This document shows, one piece after another, positions 21,303-33,190 of a stretch of DNA of 64,000 nucleotides. The stretch is from assembly GCA_964017065.1 (NCBI GenBank), contig OZ024786.1:9739047-9803046 (forward strand). Direction: 5' to 3'. Both the position numbers and the translations under genes were made by a program. The stretch comes from Haliclona indistincta (lineage: Eukaryota > Porifera > Demospongiae > Haplosclerida > Chalinidae). Below the pieces are notes generated by a model, which saw only the letters and a program-made list of their open reading frames with translations, had not been told where the DNA came from and made no database searches. Numbering within the stretch: the first letter of the stretch is position 1; the number at the start of each line of letters is the position of its first letter.

Positions 21303-23920
21303 TTATGCAAAGTATTGCACGAGTATGTCTTCACTTGGGATTGCTTGCATTATAATAGTCGAGTAGAGAGATATGTCTACTCCTTCACCCCACAGCCCAG
21401 TAATCAATACATTTTGCCTCTCCTGAAGGAGCTCTTCTGTTGTCATGCCATGGCTGCTAGCTAGTATTGCCACTTGCCGTGGGGAAAGATCTTCAATGGC
21501 CGACGAAATAGCTTGGCGGACTTCCTCTTGCTTGACTTTTCTTATGAAGGCAAGGGCTGAAAAGAGGCAGTTCCCATCCATTTGTACTCTTTGTGTGAGT
21601 AACGATGGTGATGGGACTTTTTGGCACAAAACTATACTATTAGTTGGAAGAATAATTTGCGAGGAACAAGTTGAAGATGCAGCAGAGAGCAGTGGCAATG
21701 TGGTAGGTGATGATACTGATGTAAAAGACGAAGATGCTTTAGACACTGATGTAGTTGTCACTGATGAAGGTACTGTAGACATTGATGTAGTTGAAGCAGT
21801 GGAAGAAAGTGGGTGTGACTTGAGATGGTTCTTCCATTCACTGCCATAGGTTTTGACTATGTAATTGACGAGGTCCTTTTTGGTAGTGAAGGTTTTGGTG
21901 ATTGACCCATTATTCTTGATGGCACAGGTTTTGGCTGGGTTGCGTGGTGCTGGACGTGTCTTGAGCTCCGAAAGAACTGTTACAAGTACACTAGCAATGT
22001 AAGATGGTTAATGCTTTTTGATTATAATTAGTGCAATTACCTGTTTAAGAAGCGCACATCAATATCTTTGGTACTGTGTGGAGGAGCTGCTAGCACCCAG
22101 ACGGTCTTTTCCTTCAGTTTTTGCAGTCTTCGATACTTTGGAGATGGAGGTGACTCTTGTAATCTGATTACTTTTGGGCTTAACTTGAGATGGCTGGCCC
22201 ATCGGCCGGAGTATATACCGAGCTGGTTGAATAGTCGAGCTATCATCGATTGTTGTGCTGCTGTGATTTTTTTCAAGCTCCTTCCTAAGTCCTTGGCTTG
22301 GGCATCAGTGAACAATTTGACAAGATCGGTTTTGTAGGTGTCTGGATCAATTCGATGTGATATACTGACTCTGGGAGTGAGTTTGTCTGTTAAGAGAGGA
22401 CCTAGATATTCTTTGATATCTTTTAGAGTCATTTGTTGATCTGGATTTCTGAGGACTATCTCTACCCTGTATCCTGTAAAAACCAATGTTGTAATTTTGA
22501 ATAACCACCAAGCATGTAACAAACCAGTCAACTGAGATGATGGTAAATCATGTATGCCACTGATAGCTTTTGATATTAGTAAGTAGAGCCCCTAAGACCC
22601 TGCACAATGGTTGGGAGTATACTCTCCTTGGAGAAGGTTCTTGACCTATAGTAACTATAATTAGAATTTATATTGTTTACGTAGGCTATTGTTACCCTGT
22701 GGAGAATCCTTGGATAATAAATTATATCTGCCTCTTGGCAGCAACTCAGGTTGACTAGGATAGAAACAGAACCAGCCTGTTTCGGGAAAAACCTAACAAA
22801 AAATTTTGATTTATTAGAGAGCTCCACGACCTACCAATTCTAAAAGCTCGTCAACTGTTTCAGGTGGATCAGCCTTTGCTAGACCATTTGACTTGTCCGC
22901 TCTAAAATAGGTAACACTTGATCCCTCAGAGAAAAATAGTGCAAAAATTTCTCAATTTCATCTTCAATGTCTCTCATTGAGGATGAATTTACTACTTTTA
23001 AATCTCGTACTCGCCCTTCTTTTGCTAAATTCTCTCTAACTCCCCATCAGGCTTATTTTATAGTGCAATCAACCCATGGCACTTCAGTTATAGATACATG
23101 ATAATCTGTCAGCAGTTAATTATGCTTGTCATCAGTACTGTGTCCCCTAGCTCGTGTAGCATATTAACCAGCCTAGTATATCACGTAACACCTTGATAAC
23201 CATAGATTAACGATAGAAACTGAATTCAATCATAATGCAAGCATGTCTGTATACTTTCCAGTGTAGTTAGACATTGCTGGAAAACTTGAGAGCTTTTTGA
23301 ATTATAATTGATCCTCACTAATCCGAACAGGCTAATCCAAACCCTCAATAATCTGATTCAGTTGTGAATCTTATGTACATTTTTATTATAGTCAGAACAA
23401 GTTCAACAGCATACCACTATAAAATCTAGTATCATGAAGAAACACATGTATACCAAAATTGTATTATGCATACATCGAATAACGTAGAAGTACAAAAACA
23501 CATTCTGCCATGAAACACTATAAAATGCAATCAATTTGGCAATCAGTGGATACTGCATATCACTCATTGATTTTTGTGTACACTGTATACTTTAATTTTT
23601 TACCTCATACTTCGAACCTTTGATGTTGAAGGAGGCTTCATTAGATTTTGCTATCATCTCCTTCACTTCTCTGAGTATTTCAGACAGCTTTGTCTTTACC
23701 CTAGACACCCTTCCTATAAGAGTTCTCACATTGCTCTGTGAGCGCAAAGTATTGCCATGCAGTGTATTTCAGTTTTAAAATTTATACTTACTGCAATAGA
23801 TGGCACTGCTTGCACTGGTGGTGTTACTAGAGTTTGCCTATCAGTTTGGCTGTTTGACTGAGCTCCTGTCGTACTACTCGCACCGGTAGAGGAAAGAAGT
23901 AGTTGAGCAATAATATTCAT
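21303..23920 (-). CDS. Multi-exon gene ending in an OTU-like cysteine protease domain, probably frameshifted
   Basis: Start exon 23920-23792 (MNIIAQLLLSSTGASSTTGA), then 23735-23604 (coiled, VKTKLSEILREVKEMIAKSN), 23031-22835, 22792-22696, about 22645-22599, 22473-22041 and 21990-21303. The last intron (50 bp) is in phase. The final exon carries VQMDGNCLFSALAF, the Asp-Gly-Asn-Cys signature of OTU deubiquitinases, with the catalytic Asp and Cys present. The usual C-terminal His motif is not clear, so the domain may be truncated. The exon 23031-22835 is 197 bp and needs a two-base shift at a T run near 22940 to keep both of its coding halves open. That suggests a lesion or a base-call error. 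Biological role unknown. Confidence 0.55.
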
Positions 23921-24149
23921 ACCACCGGTGCAGCCAAGCGTCTACTTGTATTTCCACATCCACGCGAATGCATTTGTCTTCAAGGCTTATGTTGGAAGCT
24001 GTTGCAGCGTCGAAAACGAAAAGCAGAAAAAACACAGGTGCTTTTTGTTTTACAATGCCGCTTTTTTGCACGCATACCTGTGTGGCGCTCAACTGGACGC
24101 CTTTTGCCTTAGCAACACATTTCGACTCTCTTTCATTTTCTGCAGCGCA

Positions 24150-24299
24150 ATGGATCCAACACCTCCAGCTAGACACTTTTGTCTGGATTGCAATATAGCC
24201 TTTGCTGACAACTGGAAAATGCAGAGACTTCAGAGTTCAGCGAGACACAAAACACTGGATCTACTTACTACAAATAAGGCTTGTATTATATTTGAATGA
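24150..24299 (+). CDS. Short zinc-finger-like frame, divergent from the OTU gene
   Basis: Begins MDPTPPARHFCLDCNIAFAD and continues to a SARH sequence, a C-x2-C…H start that resembles a zinc finger but lacks a second His nearby. It begins about 230 bp from the OTU-gene start on the other strand. It could be a first exon. Not recognised. Confidence 0.3.
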   Translation: MDPTPPARHFCLDCNIAFADNWKMQRLQSSARHKTLDLLTTNKACIIFE

Positions 24300-24540
24300 A
24301 CAGATGTTGACTTGCCATGTCTGGATCATTGACAAGTGCCGCAGCCGAGCTGTTTAAGTGCAGAAGCTTTAAATCACGAGATTTCAGATCGCTTATCTGC
24401 ACAATCACTTCCTCGTCCTGCGTACATTGTAAAGGCAGTCCTATCATATAAACATAATTATGTGTCTGGGGATAATACTAAGATTGTTTTGCATTTTGTC
24501 CTGTCAGCGTGCAATCATATTACCGTGTCTGTCTCTTAAG

Positions 24541-24955
24541 CATTACTGCTATACAGTGGATCTGGTTGTGAAGTGTTGCTGCCGGTGACAAACCAGCACG
24601 TGTTTGAGAGGTCTACTTCAGCAAAGCTACCAGCAACAAAAAATGTTTGGCATGGTACTGATGTGTTTTAACAAAATGAAGATAAAAAGCATGTCACCAC
24701 TTGGCTGGCAATCTTTTAGAGAGTAGAATGAAGTCAAGAGGTGCCACAAAGAGATGTTATATGTGTTACTGCATTTACTTTGAAGGAGAGACTTTGTTTT
24801 TTTGTATTTTTGGGTAGTGGTTGTAGAGAGTTTAGACGAGGCAATGATTCTATGATATGGTCCTTGATTATGTATTTTAATCTATGTAAGGGATTCACAA
24901 TCCCATTCAATTGTTTATCAAGCCTATTCAGGTGTGCATGAATAGATTCGGCTCC
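24541..24955 (-). pseudogene. Duplicated 3' exon fragment of the 16.8-17.8 kb gene
   Basis: About 415 bp matches 16682-17098 at high identity, including the motif GAESIHAHLNRLDKQLNG and the 3' flank. The similarity stops inside the coding sequence at GATTCGGCTCC. A deletion near the end changes the reading frame of the tail. A dead partial copy. Confidence 0.85.
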
Positions 24956-24959
24956 AAGT

Positions 24960-26015
24960 CCAAGCACCTCCACACATACCTAGTGGATGATGTAGCAAAG
25001 GATTCAGGTGTACCAGAGTCGGCAATCACAATAAATAGTTGCAGCTACTATTGACTACTATTATAACATGATCTTAGTCAGTCTTTCTCATTTTTGAAGA
25101 GCGTCCCTTCAATTTTTCTGTTTTATCGTCCTTTCTAAATACACCTTCACGCCGGTCATTCCTTTACTTGTTGCCATTTCTTTCTTGCCAAAGTAACTAT
25201 TGCGTGTTATTCATCACTCGGTAAAGTATTCAGCCGTTTCATGGTCTTATTATTTTTTTACCTGGACAAGATTCGATTTGACATCTGCTTTCACACTTTG
25301 CGCGCAACTTAATAATTCATGTGGCTCCACCCACAACGTGAGTTTTGGTTGGTAAATATGGTGCTTTTGCTGGAGAGGTTGTTAAGGGGTTGTGTATCTA
25401 AGCACTTGCTTACTGGCTAAACATGTAAGAGCTACTTGGTACAGCAACTGTCAGAGAAGGGGCTTGGGGACTGGGTGGTACCACAACTACCAGAGGAGGG
25501 GCTTTTGAACCAGGTTGGTCTTAGATTGTGTCATTGTCACATTTGGAGCTGTGCTAGGTACGTGTAGCACAGTAGTTCAGCATAATTTTCTGACAGGCAA
25601 TCGTAGTTATAAAGATAAACAATCACCTAGTGTCACATCTCCCCTTTCGAGTAGATTGATCACTGTAGCGAAGTGAAGGTTTGCATTAACTGTCTGAAGA
25701 GGGCTTGGGTGATACTATAAATGCTGGAGGAGGGGCTTGGAGACCGGGTGGTGCTGCATTAACTGCCAGAGGAGCGGCTGGTGGTCCAGATGTACTGATC
25801 ACTGGAGCTAGAGCAGGGTGTGGTGTTGATGTTTTCTATTGGATCTGAAAAATAACAATGCTGTTAAGTCACACCTTGGCAAAAAAATTTCAACTTTCTA
25901 ATTGGCTTATGGAAATATCACTTTCATCACTGCTAGTGAAGCAATCAAAACTCGCTATACATAGTTTAAGTGTGAACACGCGCTTACTTAATCAGCGCAG
26001 CGCCACTGGAGTCGT
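24960..26015. other. No supported gene
   Basis: Loose repeats of a 'GGAGGGGCTTGG..ACCGGGTGGT' word occur at 25450-25510 and 25690-25780. No convincing coding frame or RNA gene was seen. Confidence 0.4.
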
Positions 26016-26280
26016 GTCACACTGTGGTGTTGTTGCTTAACCCATACTGATTTCCTTCAGATCCCATGAACGGGAATCCTCTATCCCATTGTAGCGAGAA
26101 TGGTAAATAGTCAAATCACACTATGGTATTGTTGCTTAACCCATTCTGATTTCATTCAGATCCCATGAACGGGAATCCTCTATCCCATTGTAACGAGAAT
26201 GGTAAATAGTCAAATCACACTGTGGTATTGTTGCTTAACCCATTCTGATTTCCTTCAGATCCCATCAACGGGAATCAACT
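26016..26280. repeat. 99-bp tandem repeat, about 2.6 copies
   Basis: The unit contains TGATTTCCTTCAGATCCCAT, ACGGGAATCCTCTATCCCAT and GGTAAATAGTCAAATCACAC. Repeats start at 26048, 26147 and 26246, a period of 99 bp. Related copies at 12939 and 13039 have a period of 100. Confidence 0.9.
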
Positions 26281-26441
26281 AAAGACTAATATTATTATTG
26301 TCTTGTTATCTTTAAACACAATGAAACAACAAACGAAATAGTACAACAAACACAATGATACAAAAAACGAAATAGTACAGCAAACACAATGATACAAAAA
26401 ACGAAATAGTACAACAAACACAATGATATGATACAAACTAT

Positions 26442-28204
26442 TTAAATAGTACCTATTTCTTTGCAGTCTACCATTGTAATATTGTCTAGTTTTGCCCATG
26501 GGACGACCTTTATGACCCTAGATCTCATTAGCGCAATCGCCAAGGGTTTGGCCAGCTTGGCCTTGTCGGCACTCCTAAACTCACTTGAGTTTTTACTCAG
26601 TGAGTTTAGGGCCGACAAGAGCTGGCCACGAGATATATCCTTGAACCTGTGGGCCATAAAGGCCGTCATGATCACAACTTCTGCAGATTTTGTTGATAAA
26701 TCTGTATAATAAGGGAAGTAAGAACTTAAAATAATGATACATTGCAAACCTTCATAATTCCTTTTGGAACTTTTTGACAGTTCTACAATAAGGGAAATAA
26801 GAAATTGTTTTTATACATGTAGGACCGATTATTGCTCTTTAAAATTGTAATACACTCATACATAATAGTTCACTGCACCACACTATACATGTACATAGCT
26901 TTATTGCGCTCAGCTTCATATCTACAAAGTAATGTGCATCAAGTCTATAGCTACCTTCACTAGGACTCTCCTCTTTCGCTACCTCTTCTACTTCTTCGTC
27001 TTCTTTCTCTGCTTCCTCTTCTCCCACATCTGCTTCTACAAGTACCTCTTCTTCTACTGTCCTCATCTTCTTATTAATTGGCAATATAAAACAGTGAACT
27101 GTCGTAAATTTCATACTTGCACTACCTCTTCTTCCACATCTTCTCCTACTTGTACCTCTTCTTCTTCTGTCCTCATCTTCTTAACAATAGGCTAAAAGAA
27201 AACAGTGAACCGTCGCAAATTTCATACTTGCACTTCAAGTATTACCATCTCGTAGTCATGTCCCTTGTGGACCCTCCTCCTCCTCTCGTTGAGGCAGTCC
27301 AAGACATGCCTCGTGATGCCTCTTCTTCAGAAGGTGACACCTGGCAGCGAAGCTGGACTGTACTGACATTCTGGTAGCAGCTCCGCTACCAGGTGCTCCA
27401 GTTTGCTGTTCTCCTCCTGAGTGTTCGGTCCGGATCCTTTGAATATAGGCAACTTGTTGCAAGGCCATTTTTCCTTGACAGCTTTGTTTATCCTCTTTCT
27501 TCTAAGAGTTTATAATCAATATCATGATTATAATAATTATACCACCAGTAAACATACTCTTACTTTATTAGGTAAGTACTCTTTTCCTCAGGCAGTATCT
27601 GGGCCAGTTCAGCATTGGATAGTTTCCTATCCACTGCTGAACTGGCTGCTGGGATGGAGCTAGCCACACCTGATCTCCGGCATCATTGCAAGGAGTGGCC
27701 TGCACCTTACCAAATAGTTGCCTAAATTTTAGGCAACTCTTCAGTTTTTTTTTTGAGGCCACACCTTTGCAAGTCAGCTGGGGTGCCAGATGTGGCTAGT
27801 ATCACCGCCGTCTCGCCGTCAACTTCCTCCTCTGTGTAATAATAGACAATACTTTATATAAAATTAACCCATGGTCAAATTCACTCGCTGCCCATTTTGA
27901 CACACTCGTGTATGTATTCTTAGTGCTTGTCATAAGCGCTTTGTTTACTTCACTTAAGCTTAACTTAGCGGTGCATTAGTGGGTATGGAATTAAGTAGGT
28001 TTAATTACATTAGTTTACTTACACATTCCACATTCTACTTACTTACGCATACATACATTACTTAGCGGTCTGTACTTTGCTTACCTATTTCAGATAGTAT
28101 GGCTAGCTATATGGCTTACCAACAAACTTCTTTGCCACATCTTCGCCGAATTCAAGTTCTATCTTCACACGGACCTGCTCCACTGCCCACTTTTCGTATT
28201 CCAT
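26442..28204 (-). CDS. SAM-like domain gene, copy 3, multi-exon
   Basis: Exon 1 (28204-28120) is identical in protein to copy 1 (MEYEKWAVEQVRVKIELEFG…). Exon 2, from about 27832, has EEVDGETAVILATSGTPADL and RQLFGKVQATPCNDAG, completing a SAM-like domain. Further exon-like parts: a Gln-rich part (27468-27256), an acidic part (27110-26960, with EEEAEKEDEEVEEVAKEE) and a C-terminal part with DISRGQLLSALNSLSKNSSE (26747-26470). The order and spacing match copy 2, giving a two-block duplication. The upstream CPC-motif gene is missing here: similarity stops at about 28229. Function unknown; exon joins after exon 2 are not certain. Confidence 0.5.
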
Positions 28205-28373
28205 CTACATAATAATAATATTATGAAATATTAGTTTGTGTGACCTCTCCCAAGCACAGGATGAATTATATCACATGCCCGTTCTGCCCTTTTATCACAC
28301 TCTGTCTCATAGCGCAAACCATGAAATGGGCAGCTGAGAATAGTACCCGTTTCATACTATTTTCCAGTACATG

Positions 28374-28622
28374 TTAGTTCACCTTCAGACTTACCACATG
28401 AACAACAAACATGGGATGATAGTCACAGACAACTACTTCGGAACCCTCATACCATGAATGAATGTTTCTCGCATGGTGATGCAGAGCGGTTAAGCGAAAT
28501 ACAAACTTTTTTGGATCATTTTCTGCATCACACATAGCTCGAACAAAGCGGCTACGTGCTAATTTGATAAACCCTTCTGAAAAACAACCACAACCTTGGC
28601 TGTGTTCTTTGGACAACAGCAT
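28374..28622 (-). pseudogene. Fragment of a transposon-like gene
   Basis: An 82-residue frame with LHHHARNIHSWYEGSEVVVC. It resembles a 'HARN-x-H-x-W' segment of uncharacterised invertebrate proteins associated with repeats (from memory). No neighbouring exon extends it convincingly. Confidence 0.3.
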
Positions 28623-28839
28623 TTAACGGTACATCAGGATACTTCTCTTTATAAGTGTCAATGTCATTTGCAGTGAAAGATCACTTTGCTTTCAATTTTT
28701 AAGCATCTTTTCATGTGCATGAGCTGCATGTCCACTGCAAAGCATTATCTTGGCATCAGGATAAAAACCTGTAAAACACTTGCTGGCTGAGGAATCATCA
28801 TCCTGCTAATGCAGAACAATATTCATTCCCTCATCCTAT

Positions 28840-29412
28840 TTAAGATGCTAGCTGTAGCGTGCCCTTCTGCAGCTTTTGATGATGACACACACCACAGTAA
28901 TAGATTGTTTCTTCATTTGACTCAGGCACAGTATCTGCTTCTTTTGTTCTTTTCTTTTGCCTAGTCAAGGCAGCTTTCTTCGCACCTCTTTTTCGGTTGT
29001 TCTTGACTGTCTGAAGGTGTGCAAGCCACATCTTGACTTCATTTGGCGAAAGAAGAACATCTTTTGAAGTACTTGTAATTTCATCTTCAGTCAGAGGGCA
29101 ATCTTTATGTCTTTCAAATACTTCTCGTATTATTGCAGATGGTGGTTTCTTCACTACAGGGAGAGTCGATAACAGTGCTTGATCTGGCATCATAAAATGT
29201 CCATAGCAGGTTTCTCCTGGACACTCAGGGCAGTCATTGGAGCCCCATGGCCTTGTTGGGTCAGGAATTGGATCGGGCAGATATGAAGTAGCTGGCCCAC
29301 CATTATACCATTTTAACTCCTTGTGAATATCCAATGTACAAAAGGGGTGAGTGCATGAAGATTTGTAGCAACAACTCAATTGAAAGATATACTGCAAGGG
29401 TAGGTCATTCAT
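28840..29412 (-). CDS. Homeodomain-like / Cys-rich protein, truncated
   Basis: 190 residues. The N-terminus has Cys clusters (CCYKSSCTHPFC; NDCPECPGETCYGHF). The middle reads REVFERHKDC, then LSPNEVKMWLAHLQTVKNNR and KRGAKKAALTR, which resembles a homeodomain-type helix-turn-helix with a basic recognition helix. It ends at YYCGVCHHQ, the first Cys pair expected of a PHD finger. The finger itself is missing because a stop follows shortly. The family is one of abundant uncharacterised sponge/cnidarian proteins; this link is from memory. Neighbours are HECT-type pieces on the same strand. Confidence 0.5.
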   Translation of the reverse strand: MNDLPLQYIFQLSCCYKSSCTHPFCTLDIHKELKWYNGGPATSYLPDPIPDPTRPWGSNDCPECPGETCYGHFMMPDQALLSTLPVVKKPPSAIIREVFERHKDCPLTEDEITSTSKDVLLSPNEVKMWLAHLQTVKNNRKRGAKKAALTRQKKRTKEADTVPESNEETIYYCGVCHHQKLQKGTLQLAS

Positions 29413-29920
29413 GACATGATTATTCCGTACAGTCCAAACTTGCCTAATATATTCATACGATTCTGGGTCTCCTTTAAGAGCTGCCTTCTGAGCTTTTGAT
29501 CCTTTAAAAAAATAAGCTTAGTTCCTGCAGATGGTGTGAATTTGTTCCTTGGAATAGATGAAGTGTTCCTTCATTGCAAGGACAACCGTTGACTCGACTT
29601 ATGTAAGCTTAGAATTAGTCACCTTTCAGCTTGCATGTGACTTTTTTATAATGGTTTTCTGACTCAATTCATAGGCAGGAAATTCATCGTCACTAGTACT
29701 CTCTGCTCATATCATATGCATAAAAATCATATGCATAAGGACTGGTTCGACAAGAAATATGTCGACCTATAAACATTCACACAAATTGTTTCACTTACTC
29801 ATCAATCAATGTCTCATAAGTGTCTTTTTCTTTCACCAATTCAACTTAATCAGACTCACTATATAAAAATTTAATAACACAAATTACTGACAACCAAAAA
29901 ATGAATTTAGCATGTTTACC

Positions 29921-30249
29921 TTGAACCACAATGCTTGACATGTTCTATAAGCTTCTCAATCGGGACCTCCATTTCACATGTTAAGCATTTCTCTAGTGGC
30001 TGTAACAAGACAATCATATTATATACACTGCATCGCAGATCATACCCCTTCTGGAAGATCAAAAACAATGGACATGTCTAAATCTCTTTGAAGAGTCCTG
30101 ATATACGTACGAGAATTTCCAACTCTCTCCTTGAGCAGTTTCGGAGATGACATAACCACTTGCGACAATTGTTCTAGGTTTCTTGAATTCGGAGTACATT
30201 TGAACATCAAAAACCCACCACCATTCCGCAGCTCACCAGTGAAGTTCAT
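29921..30249 (-). pseudogene. N-terminal exons of a HECT-type gene (second copy)
   Basis: Exon 30249-30051 contains NGGGFLMFKCTPNSRNLEQL and SRTYIRTLQRDLDMS. Exon 30001-29921 contains CLTCEMEVPIEKLIEHVKHC, a C2HC zinc finger of ubiquitin-binding (UBZ-like) spacing. I associate this pair with the front of G2E3-like HECT genes common in fish, cnidarians and sponges (inference). Here it lies downstream of the HECT C-terminal part on the same strand, so the two belong to different copies. Confidence 0.45.
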
Positions 30250-30447
30250 GTGAAAACAATATTCTGGCTACAGTCTGCCAAAATGATTGTGTTTGAAAGA
30301 GAGGATTAGCTTTTCCCTGAGAGATGTAGGGTTGTTTGCATCCTTTGTAGGTAGAGTTAATGTATAGTACAACCAATAATTATAGATAACGTAACTCGAC
30401 CAAACAGCGTTTTCATTATTTAAACATTTCATTGATTTCAACCAACA

Positions 30448-31440
30448 TTAATGAGTTTTTATTATACATAGTTGGGCTGATTTGGCACATGTAGATGCGG
30501 TAGCAAGCACTGCATCATTGTTAAAGTATAGAGCGGCTGATACAGGAAAACCACATGGAGGTGGATGGTCTGCTCCAGTAAAGAAACCCAAAATATCTGA
30601 CAATGACACAGCCATTTCCTTGCCATCTAAAGGGAAATAATTACATACAGTAAAGACAATGTAATAATCGCTACACATTGTAGCTTTAAGTCACTCAAAC
30701 AATGTTAGTATTATCCACCTTCTATGTCATGCAGTAGATCGAGGAACAGCATGTATGCAGTCTCTTCCTTCCTTCTGGCATTACTTCCATTCACAGAATA
30801 AAAAACCGAGAGAAAGATGCCTTGTATAAAATCTGAACAAAAGTAAACATATCATGTTTAATTATTCACACTTATATACCAGCAGTGAGAATGCTTTCTC
30901 TGGTGTCTGTGAAGAAAGGCCGAAGAAGGTCAGGATGATTTTTAATCATATCACGCACTCCAAGTACATCTAGACCACTACACAGATCATCGAGCTCTGC
31001 TTTGGATTTTAGAACAGTGTGGTGTAAAGCAATACAATGGAAAAAACGTCAGCAACTGCATCCAGATTGTCCAAGACAACACTATCTTCATCAGGTGCAT
31101 CCATTATCTATACACAACATTGTAACATAACAGAAGGCTTTAACATGTCAAACCTGTTGGAGCAGTGCCGCTGCATCAGAGTCATGTATATCATCAACTT
31201 CAATATGAGATCTTTGTAAGTTATCCCCGGACTACTTTGGCTACTGAGTCTATCTGCCTACTGTACCAAGCACTTTCTGATCAAAAATTCATAATAGTCA
31301 ATAATGACATCTTAATGTATAACGATAACTAACATCTTGGACTGGGATCCCTCGAAAGTAGTCAAAAATACAAGGAGCAAAACATGGGAACCCACTTCCG
31401 TTTTGGCCAAGAGACATGGCCATTAATTGGCCGATGTGAA
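30448..31440 (-). pseudogene. HECT-type E3 ligase C-terminal region, frameshifted
   Basis: Exon-like blocks: 31440-31334 (HIGQLMAMSLGQNGSGFPCF), about 31213-31154, about 31108-30892, about 30835-30720 and 30626-30448. The last has DILGFFTGADHPPPCGFP and LATASTCA. The Cys in that TSTC-like site corresponds to the HECT catalytic Cys. HECT ligases pass ubiquitin through this Cys to substrates. The third block changes frame at the six-A run 31041-31046: IMDAPDEDSVVLDNLDAVAD upstream, KSKAELDDLCSGLDVLGVRD downstream. That is a one-base indel or a sequencing error. The 5' part is missing. Confidence 0.6.
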
Positions 31441-31444
31441 CTAA

Positions 31445-33190
31445 CGAACAACAACATTAGCATCTCAGACAAAGATGTTACTTAGTTTATCATACTGTGC
31501 TTAGCTTATACAGCTATTTTTGAAAGCATCGAAGCTATAGTTGCGAGTAAACACCGCCATAGTTACATGCATGTTGCTGGGCGACTTTTTTTGCAGTACG
31601 CGCGCAATTGTGCCGGGTGACTATAGTCGCCCCGTGCACCTGAGGGTTAATGTGATATTAAATTCCATTTGAGCACAATGTAGTCATTTATTGCTATTGC
31701 ATTGAATTTTTGATGTTTGAGATATTGAGTAGTAGTCAATGAAATCAGATTGCTTGCCAATAAATAAATCTGTATCTGGTGAGTGCTTGATGGCATACGC
31801 ATGATAGCGTTTGCAGAATTCTGGCAGTAGCATTCTTTTTAGGACAAAAAATACTATCCTGTTCTTGTCCATCAAAATGTCTATCACATGACTAAATTCT
31901 GGGGTTTCTTATGTGATATGTGACTACGATGCAACCGGGCTTGTATGTAGTGCTACGAATTTCCACTCGTGAGAGCCTGTTTAGTTAATACAAACATACA
32001 CATACTTTGTGGGTATGTTTGATAATATTGACTTACACAAATAAATATTGTAGTATTAGGAACCTCATTCTTCAATAATATACCGTACGAATTTTGACAA
32101 TGGACTATTGGTTACCTTTTTTATAACATGGTATGAATAGTTATTGTTCAAGAGTTTGTATAGTTATTTTGAGTTTTGTTCTGGTTAAATACTAAACATA
32201 ATACAAACTCCAACAAAAGTTAGATTAACATCTGTAATACCAACTTGACGGTCAGATCATTTCCTTATTTCTGTATGTAATATCTTGATAATGACAATAC
32301 CTGTTTCTTGCACCACGCTTGCATCTTTGTGACTGCTATCATCATTTCCAAATAACTGTCATTGTGGTGCTGTGTACTAAGCTAGTGACAGAGTTTTGAG
32401 TAAATCCCCATTACGGGATATAGTACTGTGCCAATGCGCAACAAGAGACACTGCTCAGTGTTGCCTACATTGAGTGCTAGGCAAAAGGCTTCATTTGTGG
32501 CTTTTGATGCTACAATGAGTTTAGTACTGGGGGAAGAAGCTATGTATTCTGTAAATGCACACATTAATTTTGTGTTTCTGTGTGTGTATTTGTAATCTTC
32601 TCTCTATTTTTACTCGATGTAGGAAGGCGTTCAATATTTTGGTTTCTTTGTGCTTCTCGGCTGTGGGTACGGCAAAGGCAGCTGTTTGCTGGGATCGTTT
32701 CATGATAATGCCGTTGGATGTATTGCTGTGTTGCCACGACAGACCGCAAAAATAGTCATACCTTCTCTTGCCACAGATGAAGCATGGACCACACTGGCCT
32801 TCATGATATCGAGACATGCACACCCATGCGCCAGTAGTTTACAGGAGCTCCTAGTAGCTATAATAACAAAACTTAACAGTGTCAATTAGTTAATATATAA
32901 CTTTACCTGTAACTTAAGAACTTTACAAAAGACAACTCTGAATTTCTTGATATGTGTGCTTCTTGTGTTTCCCTAGACTATGAACTGAAGCCAGATATCA
33001 CATGGTTGCAAAAACAGCTTTGCACCACTTTTTTCCAAAACTATTATTTTGCATGGTAATTTTGTGAGTATTGTATTCATTTTAGTCAGAAAAGACTTCT
33101 ATTGGAATTGTACGTTAGCGCGCGAAGATATGCCTGTTTGAAGGCTGATTGCAGGTCTATTCTATTGTAGTGAACATTATTCACATTTGT
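31445..33190. other. Mostly non-coding; two weak exon candidates
   Basis: A minus frame at 32564-32382 (FTEYIASSPSTKLIVASKAT) and another at 32823-32650 (SRYHEGQCGPCFICGKRRYD, a C-x2-C…C-x2-C pattern) could be exons of one zinc-binding protein. The frames are short and not recognised. The remainder shows nothing. Confidence 0.3.
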
